Below are positions 16,626 through 25,066 of a stretch of DNA of 64,000 bases, piece by piece. Below the pieces are notes generated by a model. It worked only from the letters and a program-made list of their open reading frames with translations. It was not told where the DNA came from and made no database searches. The position numbers were made by a program, and so were the translations under genes. Origin of the DNA: Marinobacter xestospongiae (GTDB lineage Bacteria > Pseudomonadota > Gammaproteobacteria > Pseudomonadales > Oleiphilaceae); NCBI RefSeq assembly GCF_023156385.1, contig NZ_JAKZAK010000002.1:229553-293552 (forward strand), written 5' to 3'. How positions within the stretch are numbered: position 1 is the first letter of the stretch; each line of letters begins with the position of its first letter.

Positions 16626-17195
16626 ATGACGAAACAAGGTATCACCGGAGTTGTGCTCGCCTCAGTGCTCGCTTCCACCGCGGCCCATGCGGAACTGGGC
16701 TACACCTATGCCGAGGGTGGCCTCGCCATGCTCGATACCGACACCGACGACACTCTGTTCGGGGTGGACGGTCGCGGGTCGTATCAGATCAACCGCAACA
16801 TCTTTGCCTATGGCGGCCTGAGATTTCTGTCCGATGACCTCGACTACACCAACTGGTACCTCGGCGGCGCCTATCGTCACGCCCTGGATGCCCGCACCGA
16901 TGTCTGGGGCGGCGCCAATCTGGAATACCAGGAAGTGGAGGCGGACAACTGCCGAGGCTTCAGCGGCTGCTCCAAAGACGATGTGGCACCGGCCATCCGT
17001 GGCGGTATTCGCCATCAGCTGGACGACCGCATCGAGGTGGGAGCCAGTGCCCGCTATGTCTCCGGCGACCTGGATTACTTCGGTCTCACCGGACAGGGGC
17101 GCTACAAGATCCAGCGCAATCTGAGCGCAACCGCCGAACTGGACATCCAGGATGGCGAGCTGGGATTGTTTGGCGGCGTCACGCTGTTCTTCTGA
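16626..17195 (+). CDS. Small outer-membrane beta-barrel protein
   Basis: A 189-aa exported protein: signal peptide to about residue 22 (ASTAAHA), then alternating amphipathic strands (GYTYAEGGLAMLD, GSYQINRNIFAYGGLRFL, WYLGGAYRHALD, VWGGANLEYQEVE) and a C-terminal aromatic residue (LFGGVTLFF), the outer-membrane assembly signature. Likely an eight-stranded barrel similar to OmpA/OmpX-like porin-fold proteins; the pair of cysteines in DNCRGFSGCSKDD could form a loop disulfide. Good ribosome-binding site. Followed by a long GC hairpin. Confidence 0.82.
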   Translation: MTKQGITGVVLASVLASTAAHAELGYTYAEGGLAMLDTDTDDTLFGVDGRGSYQINRNIFAYGGLRFLSDDLDYTNWYLGGAYRHALDARTDVWGGANLEYQEVEADNCRGFSGCSKDDVAPAIRGGIRHQLDDRIEVGASARYVSGDLDYFGLTGQGRYKIQRNLSATAELDIQDGELGLFGGVTLFF

Positions 17196-17226
17196 TCGCC
17201 CCGCCGTTGCAGTTGCCTACCATCCA

Positions 17227-17265
17227 GGGTGGCCCGGAGCCGATCAGAGCGACTCCGGGCCACCC
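17227..17265 (+). terminator. Hairpin after the beta-barrel gene
   Basis: GGGTGGCCCGGAG-N13-CTCCGGGCCACCC, thirteen perfect pairs, 32 bases after the stop codon. No T-run follows. Confidence 0.6.
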
Positions 17266-17491
17266 TTGCGCCAGTTACGCCATCCGCCTTAAACTGGTCA
17301 CCTCTTTCCTGACTGGAGTATGCACGCCAATGAAGTAAGTCCTGCCATCAACCGATTTCTGAAAATCCAGCCCCATGGCTGGCGGTTTGATAGGACAGGC
17401 GGCGTGCCTCTTCGCAACAATTCCCGAGTATCCCGTGCCGGTGTGGCCGCCTGTTCCCGATGGACCTGTTTCCAAAGGAAGAACAACGCCC
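17266..17491. other. Leader region of the ABC-F gene
   Basis: 226 bases between the hairpin and the ABC-F start. Overlapping open frames exist on both strands, but none has a ribosome-binding site or a recognisable family. ABC-F genes often have regulated leaders, but I see no clear attenuator. Confidence 0.4.
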
Positions 17492-19084
17492 ATGCCCACC
17501 TCATCCCCCGTAGTCGACCTGATCGGCCTGTCCCACGGCTTTGCCGATCAACAACTGTTTTCACCCCTCACCTTTACCCTGGCATCCGGCCTGACCGGCC
17601 TGGTAGCGGACAACGGCGTCGGTAAATCGGTGCTGCTCAGGCTGCTGGCCGGGGCGCTGACTCCCTCCGAGGGCCAAATCCGCTGGCACCGGGATTGGCA
17701 CTGGGTAGATCAGCAGGCCGCAGTGGCAGGCCCCAGGGTTGCCGAGGCGCTGGGTGTCGGCCCGCTTTTCGACAGCTGGCAACGGCTGGAACACGGCGAA
17801 GGCGATGCCGAGGACCTCACCACCCTCGCAGACCGCTGGCACCTGCCGGCGCAGTGGCAGCAGCAACTGGCCTTCGCTGGCCTGACCTGCCCATTGGACA
17901 CCCCCGTAGCGACCTTAAGCGGCGGCCAGAGGACCCGTCTCGCCCTGTGCGCCGCCTTCGCCCGGCCACAGGCTTTCCTGCTGCTGGATGAACCCACCAA
18001 CCATCTCGACCAGGACGGCCGGCTTTGGCTGCTCAAGACGCTGAGGCGCCATCCCGGTGGCGCTCTCATTGCCAGTCACAACCGTGCCCTGCTGCGGCAG
18101 GTCGACCAGATTCTGGCGCTGACGCCCCGGGGCCTGCAAGTGTATGGCGGCGGCTACGACGACTACCGGGCAGAGCAGGAGCGTCAGCAACAGGCGCTGA
18201 GCCAGCGGCTGGAGCAGCTGTCCCGCGAACGACGGCAACGCCAGCAGCGACAGCAGGCAGCCCTGGAAGCCGCCAGTCGTCGCAGCCGCCAGGGCCGCCG
18301 GTTACGACGGGACGGATCGCAAAGCAAACTGCTGCTGGACGCCAGCAAACAGCGGGCCGAGAACAGCATCTCCGGCCTCAAGGACAGCCACCGGCGCCAG
18401 CAGTCGGTGCTTACCGAATCGATTCGCGACGCCCGGGCCCAACAGCAGATCAAACCCAACCAGCATCTGGCCCTGAGTTCAGGCCAGGAGCCCGGTGGCC
18501 GTCGGCTGTTCCTGCAGGACCTGGTGCTGAGCCATGGCGACACCACCCCCATCACCCTGAGTGTACGGCAAGGTGAACGCTGGCGCGTTCAGGGCGCCAA
18601 TGGCAGTGGCAAGTCAACCCTGCTGCAAACCATCGCCGGCCGGCTCGAGCCGGCATCCGGTCAATGTCAGCGTAACGGACGCTGCCTGTACCTGGATCAG
18701 CAGCTGTCCATCCTCGACGACCAGGCCACCGCCCTCGACAATCTCCGGCGTTACCAGCCGAACCGCGGGGACAGCGATCTGCGCACCCAGCTCGCCGGCA
18801 TGAACCTCACCGGCGACCTGGCCCTGACACCTACCGGCCGGCTCAGTGGCGGCCAGCGCCTGAAAGTCGCGCTGCTGATGGTGGCCCCGACCGACGACAC
18901 CCCGGCACTGCTGCTCCTGGACGAGCCCGATAACCACCTGGACCTGCCCTCACAGACCCTGCTGGCCAGTACCCTGACCCACTACCCCGGCGCGCTGCTG
19001 CTGGTATCCCACGACGAGGACTTCGTGGCCGCTGTCGGAATCGATCACAGCCTGCTGCTTCAGGACGGCCTCAATAGGCCATGA
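17492..19084 (+). CDS. ABC-F family ribosome-associated ATPase
   Basis: A 530-aa tandem ATPase without membrane segments. First domain: ADNGVGKSVLLRLLAG (Walker A), LSGGQRTRLAL (signature), AFLLLDEPTNHLD (Walker B). A long Gln/Arg-rich linker follows (residues about 235-320), then the second domain: GANGSGKSTLLQ, LSGGQRLKVALL, LLLLDEPDNHLD. The two ABC cassettes joined by a charged helical linker are diagnostic of ABC-F translation factors acting in the ribosomal E site; some give antibiotic resistance, but nothing here shows that. Start ATG 17492 is chosen because AAAGGAAG precedes it and the upstream extension is non-coding in character. Confidence 0.9.
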   Translation: MPTSSPVVDLIGLSHGFADQQLFSPLTFTLASGLTGLVADNGVGKSVLLRLLAGALTPSEGQIRWHRDWHWVDQQAAVAGPRVAEALGVGPLFDSWQRLEHGEGDAEDLTTLADRWHLPAQWQQQLAFAGLTCPLDTPVATLSGGQRTRLALCAAFARPQAFLLLDEPTNHLDQDGRLWLLKTLRRHPGGALIASHNRALLRQVDQILALTPRGLQVYGGGYDDYRAEQERQQQALSQRLEQLSRERRQRQQRQQAALEAASRRSRQGRRLRRDGSQSKLLLDASKQRAENSISGLKDSHRRQQSVLTESIRDARAQQQIKPNQHLALSSGQEPGGRRLFLQDLVLSHGDTTPITLSVRQGERWRVQGANGSGKSTLLQTIAGRLEPASGQCQRNGRCLYLDQQLSILDDQATALDNLRRYQPNRGDSDLRTQLAGMNLTGDLALTPTGRLSGGQRLKVALLMVAPTDDTPALLLLDEPDNHLDLPSQTLLASTLTHYPGALLLVSHDEDFVAAVGIDHSLLLQDGLNRP

Positions 19085-19175
19085 TAATGACACAGCTTTC
19101 GCCGATAGCGCTTGCCAAGCCCCGAAAGCTGATTAAACTGTGACCGGTTCAAACTTTGGGGTGCCCCTGAACGTC

Positions 19176-19994
19176 ATGCATCTGATCTCATTCGATATCT
19201 TCAGAACCCTCGGCTTTCCTGACACTACGGTGATCAAGCCCGAGCGGTTCCTTGCTCACAAGGAAGAGCTGCGCCAGGCAGACTGGGTGCTGTTTCCGGA
19301 ATACTGGCAGTTGAACGCCCTGGTGCACGGTCTCAAGTGCCGGGTTTTTCCCAGCGTGGCCAGCTACCGCATTGGCCACGACAAGGTGGAGATGACCCGG
19401 GCGTTCGAGACCGTTGCCCCGGCCCACGTACCCTGGACCCTGATCGAAGCCAATGGCCCCCGGGAACGCCAGGAGGTCTGGGACACCATGCCGTCGCCCT
19501 TTGTGGCGAAACTGCCACGGGCAAGCATGGGGGAAGGTGTGTGGCTGATTGAAAGTCGCCAGGACTGGCAACGCTACTACGATCGGACCGACGTCCTCTA
19601 TGCCCAGGAATATCTGCCGATTGACCGCGACATCCGGGTGGTGGTGGTCGGCAACCGGGTGGTGACCGCCTACTGGCGCCAGCAGGCCGACCAGGGCTTC
19701 TACAACAACGTTGCCCAGGGCGGTCGCATCGACACCAGCCCGGTTCCCCAGGCCGCCTTGGACCTGGCGTTGCAGCTTGCCCGGGACCTGGAGGTCGACC
19801 ACGCCGGCTTCGACATCGCCATGGTGGGTGATCACCCGTACGTGTTGGAGTTCAACCGCCTGTTTGGCAACCAGGGCCTGGCCGGCAACGATCGTCTGCG
19901 GGATGCCATCCTGAGCTATCTGGAGAGCCGTACCACACCACGGGACCCGGACTCGCCGATCGATCCCGAGCCGCCGCTGCCGGTGGCGGTTTAG
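19176..19994 (+). CDS. RimK-like ATP-grasp protein
   Basis: A 272-aa ATP-grasp enzyme: PFVAKLPRASMGEGVWLI matches the ATP-binding lysine and glycine loop, YAQEYLPIDRDIRVVVVGNRVVTAYWR the central beta-strands, and GFDIAMVGDHPYVLEFNRLFGNQGL the metal-binding Glu-x-Asn. Family members ligate an amino acid or amine to a carboxylate, but the substrate is not evident and no partner gene is adjacent. I prefer ATG 19176 (MHLISFDIFR) over the upstream GTG at 19140, as homologues usually begin with such a sequence; this choice is from memory of the family, not an alignment. Confidence 0.82.
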   Translation: MHLISFDIFRTLGFPDTTVIKPERFLAHKEELRQADWVLFPEYWQLNALVHGLKCRVFPSVASYRIGHDKVEMTRAFETVAPAHVPWTLIEANGPRERQEVWDTMPSPFVAKLPRASMGEGVWLIESRQDWQRYYDRTDVLYAQEYLPIDRDIRVVVVGNRVVTAYWRQQADQGFYNNVAQGGRIDTSPVPQAALDLALQLARDLEVDHAGFDIAMVGDHPYVLEFNRLFGNQGLAGNDRLRDAILSYLESRTTPRDPDSPIDPEPPLPVAV

Positions 19995-20000
19995 TCTACT

Positions 20001-20885
20001 TCAGCGCCGGCCACTCACCACCAGTGCCACTCCGGTGACAGAGAGTACACCGCCGGCCATGGCCAGCAGTCCCAGGCGTTCGTCGAAGGCCCAGTACGCC
20101 TGTAAGGCCGTCACCGGGGGCACCAGATAGAACAGGCTGGCCACCTGATTGGCCGCCCCCTGGCGGATCAGCCACATCAGCAGCAGAATGGCGCCGATGG
20201 ATACTCCGAACACCAGCCACGCCATCGACAGCTGCAATTGCAGATGCCACTCCACCTCGCGGCTCTCGAAGCCGAAGGCTCCAACGGCAAAAAAGGTAGC
20301 GGCAGCGGCATACTGGATCAGCGTCCCCGGAACCAGCTCTGCCTGGGCGCCGTAGCGTTTCTGGTACACCGTGCCCAGCGAGATCCCCACCAGCGACAAC
20401 AGGACCCATCCCAGGGTCCACACCGGAAAGGTCTCCATGGCCGCTGCTGCAGGCCCCATTTTTTCCAGGATCACCAAGGCGACACCGGCCAGCCCCAGCC
20501 CGAGACCGGCCCACTGCCGCATCGCAATACCTTCCCCCAGCAGGAACACGGCAGCCACGCCCGTCACCAGCGGCTGCAGACCGACGATCAGCGACACCAG
20601 ACCAGAGGGCATACCTCCCTGAATGGCGTAGTACACCCCGCCCAGATAGAACCCATGTACCAGCAGCCCGGTCACCGCCAGATGCCCGGCAACCTGCCAA
20701 CCAGGCCAGCGCACCCGCAGCCAGGCGGCCAGAGCAAGCAGCAGCGCCATGGTCAACAACATGCGAATCAGCAACAGGGTAAACGGTTCGGCGTAAGGCA
20801 GGCCGTACTTGGCGCCAATGAAGCCGGTGCTCCAGAGCCATACAAACAGGGTCGGGATCAGGTAGGTGTAGAACAGCGACCGCAT
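20001..20885 (-). CDS. DMT-superfamily transporter with two EamA repeats
   Basis: A 294-aa protein with about ten hydrophobic segments arranged as two EamA units; motifs WSTGFIGAKYGLPYAEPFTLLLIRMLL in the first and GISLGTVYQKRY at the start of the second repeat are typical. Exports or exchanges small metabolites (often amino acids or their derivatives); substrate unknown. Start at 20885 follows AAGGAGATGTCGTGCC. Convergent with the ATP-grasp gene, seven bases apart, and divergent from the fecI-type gene. Confidence 0.88.
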   Translation of the reverse strand: MRSLFYTYLIPTLFVWLWSTGFIGAKYGLPYAEPFTLLLIRMLLTMALLLALAAWLRVRWPGWQVAGHLAVTGLLVHGFYLGGVYYAIQGGMPSGLVSLIVGLQPLVTGVAAVFLLGEGIAMRQWAGLGLGLAGVALVILEKMGPAAAAMETFPVWTLGWVLLSLVGISLGTVYQKRYGAQAELVPGTLIQYAAAATFFAVGAFGFESREVEWHLQLQLSMAWLVFGVSIGAILLLMWLIRQGAANQVASLFYLVPPVTALQAYWAFDERLGLLAMAGGVLSVTGVALVVSGRR

Positions 20886-20994
20886 GGCACGACATCTCCT
20901 TGATCGAAACCGCCCACCTTACCCCGGTTGGGCGAGTCGCAACAGCCGCGAATGGTCGCAAGCAACGCAAATCAATTCCGACAATAGATCTCAT

Positions 20995-21013
20995 TTGATA
21001 ACGATTATTGATA
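20995..21013 (+). promoter_or_regulatory. Fur box upstream of iron locus 1
   Basis: TTGATAACGATTATTGATA fits the Fur 7-1-7 pattern (TGATAAx-N-ATTATxx) closely and lies about 46 bases upstream of the sigma factor start, so this operon is expected to be iron-repressed. Confidence 0.7.
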
Positions 21014-21058
21014 CCTATATGATCCAGCTCCTGACTGACTCCAGCGGCCGGATTAGGC

Positions 21059-21580
21059 ATGAAAGCAACCTCCACCCTCAACCTTGTCGACCTGTTCCAA
21101 CGACATCGCCGGGAACTTCACATCTTTCTGACCCGCAAACTCCGGGACCGGGAAACCGCGGCGGATCTGACCCAGGAAACCTTTGTGCGGATGACCGAAC
21201 AGCTACAGCAGCGTCCCGAACGTCCGATCACCCACAGCCGCTCCTACCTCTATCGGACAGCCAGCAACCTGGCGGTGGATCATGTGCGCCGGCAACAGCG
21301 CAACCCCAATGACGTCTGCGACCCGAATGACCTGCCCGAAATCCCCGACGACCTCCAGGTGCCGGAACGGATGATCGGTGGCCGCCAGCAACTCGACAGA
21401 GTGGCCGAGGCCATGACCAGACTGCCACCGATGACCCGTGAGGTGTTTCATCTGACCCGGGTCCAGGGGCTCAAGTACCGAGAGGCCGCCAGGCAGTTGG
21501 GGGTATCGGAAAGCACCGTGCAGAAACACCTGACTGCGGCCCTGGGTACGGTCATGCACCACTTGGGGGAAGAGCGATGA
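21059..21580 (+). CDS. FecI-like ECF sigma factor
   Basis: A 173-aa extracytoplasmic-function sigma factor: region 2 with ELHIFLTRKLRDRETAADLTQETFVRMTEQL (residues about 18-48) and region 4 with MTREVFHLTRVQGLKYREAARQLGVSESTVQKHLTAAL (about 124-161). It opens an operon with a FecR anti-sigma regulator whose ATG overlaps this stop codon (ATGA), the standard iron-starvation circuit. A Fur box lies just upstream. It should direct transcription of the downstream receptor gene(s) when the cognate siderophore is bound. The RBS is weak. Confidence 0.9.
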   Translation: MKATSTLNLVDLFQRHRRELHIFLTRKLRDRETAADLTQETFVRMTEQLQQRPERPITHSRSYLYRTASNLAVDHVRRQQRNPNDVCDPNDLPEIPDDLQVPERMIGGRQQLDRVAEAMTRLPPMTREVFHLTRVQGLKYREAARQLGVSESTVQKHLTAALGTVMHHLGEER

Positions 21581-22551
21581 ATCACCCGTCTGCTACCGCC
21601 GACACCGTGCAGCAGGCAGCCATCGACTGGGCGGTGATCTGCGCCGATGGCAACCTCTCAGCCACCCAGGCGGCCGATTTCAAGTCCTGGCTGGCTCAGC
21701 ACCCGTCGCACCCCGGGGCTTACGACGACGCCTGTCGGGTGCTGCAGTTGATGACAACGGCGGCCAAGCAAGCCGCGCCCCCACCGGCAACGGTCACCAA
21801 CCGCCACACGGTGGTCAAGCCCCGCATCAGCTCGCCGGCACTGGCCTTGGCGGCGTGTCTGATGCTGGCCATGCTGCTTGGGGTTGGCCTGATGCCAGAG
21901 CGCTATCAGGCACTGACGGCCGATTACCACACCGAACGGGGGGAAACTCTGCCCCTGACCCTGGCCGATGGCAGCGAGGTGGTGCTCGGCCCGGACTCGG
22001 CCATGGATGTGATGCTATCGGCTCAGCAGCGGCGGGTTGAACTCCTCCATGGCGTGGCCTGGTTCCATCCGGCCCCGGCCAAGGATGGGCAGAGACCGCC
22101 GTTCGAGGTGGTGGCTGACGACACCGTCACCCGCGCTCTGGGCACCCGATTCGAAGTGGAACGGCTACCGGCCCAACTGCTGGTCACCGTTACCGAGCAT
22201 CAGGTCGCCATCGCCAGTCATGGAAAACAGGCGCCGCTGGTACTGAATGCCGGGCAGGCGGTGCGTATTCATCCGGATGGGCTCCGGACACCGGTGCCGG
22301 CGGCGCAGGCAACCCTTGCCGACTGGCGCCAGGGTACCCTGCGATTCCAGCAGGAACCGCTGAGCCATGTGCTGGCCCGGCTGCAACGGTATTATCCAGG
22401 CCAACTGATACTGCTGGGAGACGCCAAGGGGCAACGCCCGATCAGCGGCGTCTTCGACCTGGCACAGCCAGAACAGGCGCTGGCAACCATCACCGACAGC
22501 CTCGGTCTGACACAGCAGTCGCTGACGCCCTGGCTGACCCTGGTGTACTGA
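21577..22551 (+). CDS. FecR-family transmembrane anti-sigma regulator
   Basis: A 324-aa protein: N-terminal cytoplasmic DUF4880-like segment (AAIDWAVICADGNLSATQAADFKSWLAQHPSHPGAYDDACRVL), a single transmembrane helix near residues 86-106 (LALAACLMLAMLLGVGLM), and a periplasmic FecR domain with HTERGETLPLTLADGSEVVLGPDSAMDV and DTVTRALGTRFEV, ending in a DUF4974-like STN-fold region. It receives the signal from the receptor's plug-linked STN domain and releases the sigma factor. Overlaps the sigma gene by four bases and the receptor ATG by one base (TGATG), so all three are translationally coupled. Confidence 0.92.
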   Translation: MNHPSATADTVQQAAIDWAVICADGNLSATQAADFKSWLAQHPSHPGAYDDACRVLQLMTTAAKQAAPPPATVTNRHTVVKPRISSPALALAACLMLAMLLGVGLMPERYQALTADYHTERGETLPLTLADGSEVVLGPDSAMDVMLSAQQRRVELLHGVAWFHPAPAKDGQRPPFEVVADDTVTRALGTRFEVERLPAQLLVTVTEHQVAIASHGKQAPLVLNAGQAVRIHPDGLRTPVPAAQATLADWRQGTLRFQQEPLSHVLARLQRYYPGQLILLGDAKGQRPISGVFDLAQPEQALATITDSLGLTQQSLTPWLTLVY

Positions 22552-24917
22552 TGCGCCGGCAGGGTCGCGGCTGGCTGCTCCCAGTCTGCCTGATCGCGGC
22601 GTTGGCTGGCGTTGGTCAGGCCGGAGCGGTTACCGACCACAGTCCAGGCAACCACACGCAGGAACTGAACATCCCCACCCAGCCGTTACCCGCGGCGCTG
22701 CTGGAACTGGCAGAACAGGCTCGACTGCAACTGGTCTATGACGCCAACCTGGTCCCCAACCAGCCGGCACCGTCACTGATCGGGGCCTATACCCTGGCCC
22801 GGGCCTTTGAAATCCTGCTGGCGGACACCGGCCTGCACACACGTTTCCAGAGTCATCGGCGGGTGCAACTGGCGCCCGATCCTGCTCCAGTGCAACCGCT
22901 GCCCACCCTGGTGGTCAGTGCAAGCGGCTACGAGCAGTCGCTGCAGCAGGCTCCCGCCGCCATCACCGTGATTGACCGCGAACAGCTGATGACCCAACCC
23001 TTCCGCTCGCTGCAGGATGCCCTGACCGGCATCCCCGGCGTCAGCATCGCCGGCGGTCGCCATCAGGAAGGAAGCGGCGTATCCATTCGCGGGATGGAGT
23101 CGGATCAGACACTGATCCTGGTGGACGGACGCCGGATCAGTTCGGCAGAAGCCAATCCCCGCGGCGGCGGCAATGACCTGGAGAGTCACTGGGTCCCTCC
23201 GGTGGCCGCCATCGAGCGGATTGAGGTCATCCGGGGGCCGATGTCGTCACTGTATGGTGCCGACGCGGTTGGCGGCGTGATCAACGTAATCACCCGTGCC
23301 GTGGCCAGCAACTGGTCGACCAGTCTGGTTCTTGGCCACACCGCCGCCCTGGTGGGCCAGCAGGGCAATGCCCATCAGGGCAGCGCCTACGTATCCGGCC
23401 CGCTGCTGCCTGGCCGGCTGGGGCTGCAACTCTGGGGCAGCCAACAACAGCGCCAGGAAGATGCCTTTGAGAACGGCGCCCAGCAGGGCCGCCAGCAGCA
23501 ACTCACCGGCCGGCTGTGGCTGGAAACCTCCGACAATCAGCGCTGGATGCTGGAACTGGGGCAGGCCCGGCAACACTACGACCGTCATGCCAATGCCAGC
23601 GGAGCGGGCCAGGACCGCCGTCGCCACTACCGTCGACGCAGCTGGGCACTTGCCCACCAGGGCCAGTGGCAGACGCTGGATACCCGCCTCCAGCTCTACC
23701 GCGAACACACCTCACGGCAGGCCCCGCTGTTCCAGCGCTACCTGCCAACCAGCGTCACCCATACCATCGCGGATGGCCAGCTCACCGCCTATTTCAGATC
23801 GCATACCACCACCCTTGGATACCAGTGGCAGGACACCACCTCCAGCAAAGCCGATTTTCGCAACCTGCAGGTGCCGGACAGCCTCTGGGGCACCCGCTCC
23901 GTCAACCAACAGGCCGGGTTTGTGGAAGACGAGTGGCGCTTCGCTCCCCGGTTCACTCTCACCACCGGCGTGCGACTCAGTGACCACCAGATCTACGGCC
24001 TGCACTGGAGCCCTCGCAGTTACCTCAACTGGCGCCCCGCGCCCCACTGGACGCTAAAAGGTGGCATCGGCACCGGGTTCAAGGCGCCACAGCTGCGGGA
24101 AATGGATGCCTCCAGCGGAGCCCCCCAGGCTCGGGGCGCCATCCTTGCGCTGGGCAATCCGGAGCTTTCACCGGAGCAAAGTGTCAACACTGAGCTCGGC
24201 GTCTACTACCAGCGGCCGGGGCTCAACGTCAGTGCGACCGCATTCCACAGCGATTTTCGCAACAAAATCATTAACACCGCCTCCCACCGGTTCCGTGACA
24301 GCGACGGCCACCCCATCGCCGTACCGGCACTGACCTGCCAGCCCGGTGACCCGGCCACCCGGGATTGCCCGGCCTGGGGCACCTGGCTCAACCTCCCCGG
24401 CGCCCGGGTCCAGGGTCTGGAGCTGCAGGGCCACTGGTCCCCCGATCAGCGGCTGACCGCCAGCCTCAGCTACACCTACACCGACTCCCGTCTGCGCAGT
24501 GGTCGCCTGCACGTCACAACCCCCGCTGGCGAGCGCCTGCCGTTCCAGCCAGCCAACGTACTGGCACTGGCCGGTGAGCCCCTGGCCGCTGTTCCTGCCC
24601 ACCAGGCCTGGCTGAAACTGGCCGGCCAGCTCAGCGAACATCATCCGTTACGGGGCCACCTCCAAGCGAGCTACCACAGCAACCTGACAGCGGTCAGCTT
24701 TGGTCAGGGCAACCAGGTCCGGGTTCAGCCGGCGTCACTGACCACTGTGGACCTCGGCCTGTCCTGGTCACCGTCCAGCGCCGTGACCGTCAACGCCGGC
24801 CTGGATAACCTGTTTGACCAACGCCGGTTCCGGCTGGACCGGGTCGACGATCCTCGCCGGTACCAATACCCCGACCCGGGCCGCCGGCTGTGGCTCGAGC
24901 TGACGGCGGAGTTTTAG
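22551..24917 (+). CDS. TonB-dependent siderophore transducer receptor with STN domain
   Basis: A 788-aa outer-membrane protein: signal peptide, STN signalling domain (LNIPTQPLPAALLELAEQA to about residue 105), TonB box (LPTLVVSASGYEQ), plug domain (DALTGIPGVSIAGG, SIRGMESDQTLILVDGRR, ERIEVIRGPMSSLYGADAVGGVINVITR), then a 22-strand barrel ending in Phe. The plug and the FKAPQLREM region are CirA/FepA-like, suggesting a catecholate siderophore or its breakdown products. The STN domain and coupling to fecR show that it also signals. It is followed after 150 bases by a second receptor of similar type. Confidence 0.92.
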   Translation: MRRQGRGWLLPVCLIAALAGVGQAGAVTDHSPGNHTQELNIPTQPLPAALLELAEQARLQLVYDANLVPNQPAPSLIGAYTLARAFEILLADTGLHTRFQSHRRVQLAPDPAPVQPLPTLVVSASGYEQSLQQAPAAITVIDREQLMTQPFRSLQDALTGIPGVSIAGGRHQEGSGVSIRGMESDQTLILVDGRRISSAEANPRGGGNDLESHWVPPVAAIERIEVIRGPMSSLYGADAVGGVINVITRAVASNWSTSLVLGHTAALVGQQGNAHQGSAYVSGPLLPGRLGLQLWGSQQQRQEDAFENGAQQGRQQQLTGRLWLETSDNQRWMLELGQARQHYDRHANASGAGQDRRRHYRRRSWALAHQGQWQTLDTRLQLYREHTSRQAPLFQRYLPTSVTHTIADGQLTAYFRSHTTTLGYQWQDTTSSKADFRNLQVPDSLWGTRSVNQQAGFVEDEWRFAPRFTLTTGVRLSDHQIYGLHWSPRSYLNWRPAPHWTLKGGIGTGFKAPQLREMDASSGAPQARGAILALGNPELSPEQSVNTELGVYYQRPGLNVSATAFHSDFRNKIINTASHRFRDSDGHPIAVPALTCQPGDPATRDCPAWGTWLNLPGARVQGLELQGHWSPDQRLTASLSYTYTDSRLRSGRLHVTTPAGERLPFQPANVLALAGEPLAAVPAHQAWLKLAGQLSEHHPLRGHLQASYHSNLTAVSFGQGNQVRVQPASLTTVDLGLSWSPSSAVTVNAGLDNLFDQRRFRLDRVDDPRRYQYPDPGRRLWLELTAEF

Positions 24918-25066
24918 CGAGCCGCTAATTAACTCCGGAACACCTCTGGCCTGCAGATCAGCATTTTTTATTACGCGCATTAAAACCCAATACGTCTCAC
25001 TTACAGATGCGAATAGCACTCGACACAGATTGCTTCAACCTGTCTGACCATCAAGGAGACGCCTGC

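Noticed and set aside
17275..17499. 74-aa minus-strand frame upstream of the ABC-F gene
   Set aside because: No ribosome-binding site or recognisable family; overlaps the ABC-F leader and start. Kept only as part of the intergenic note.
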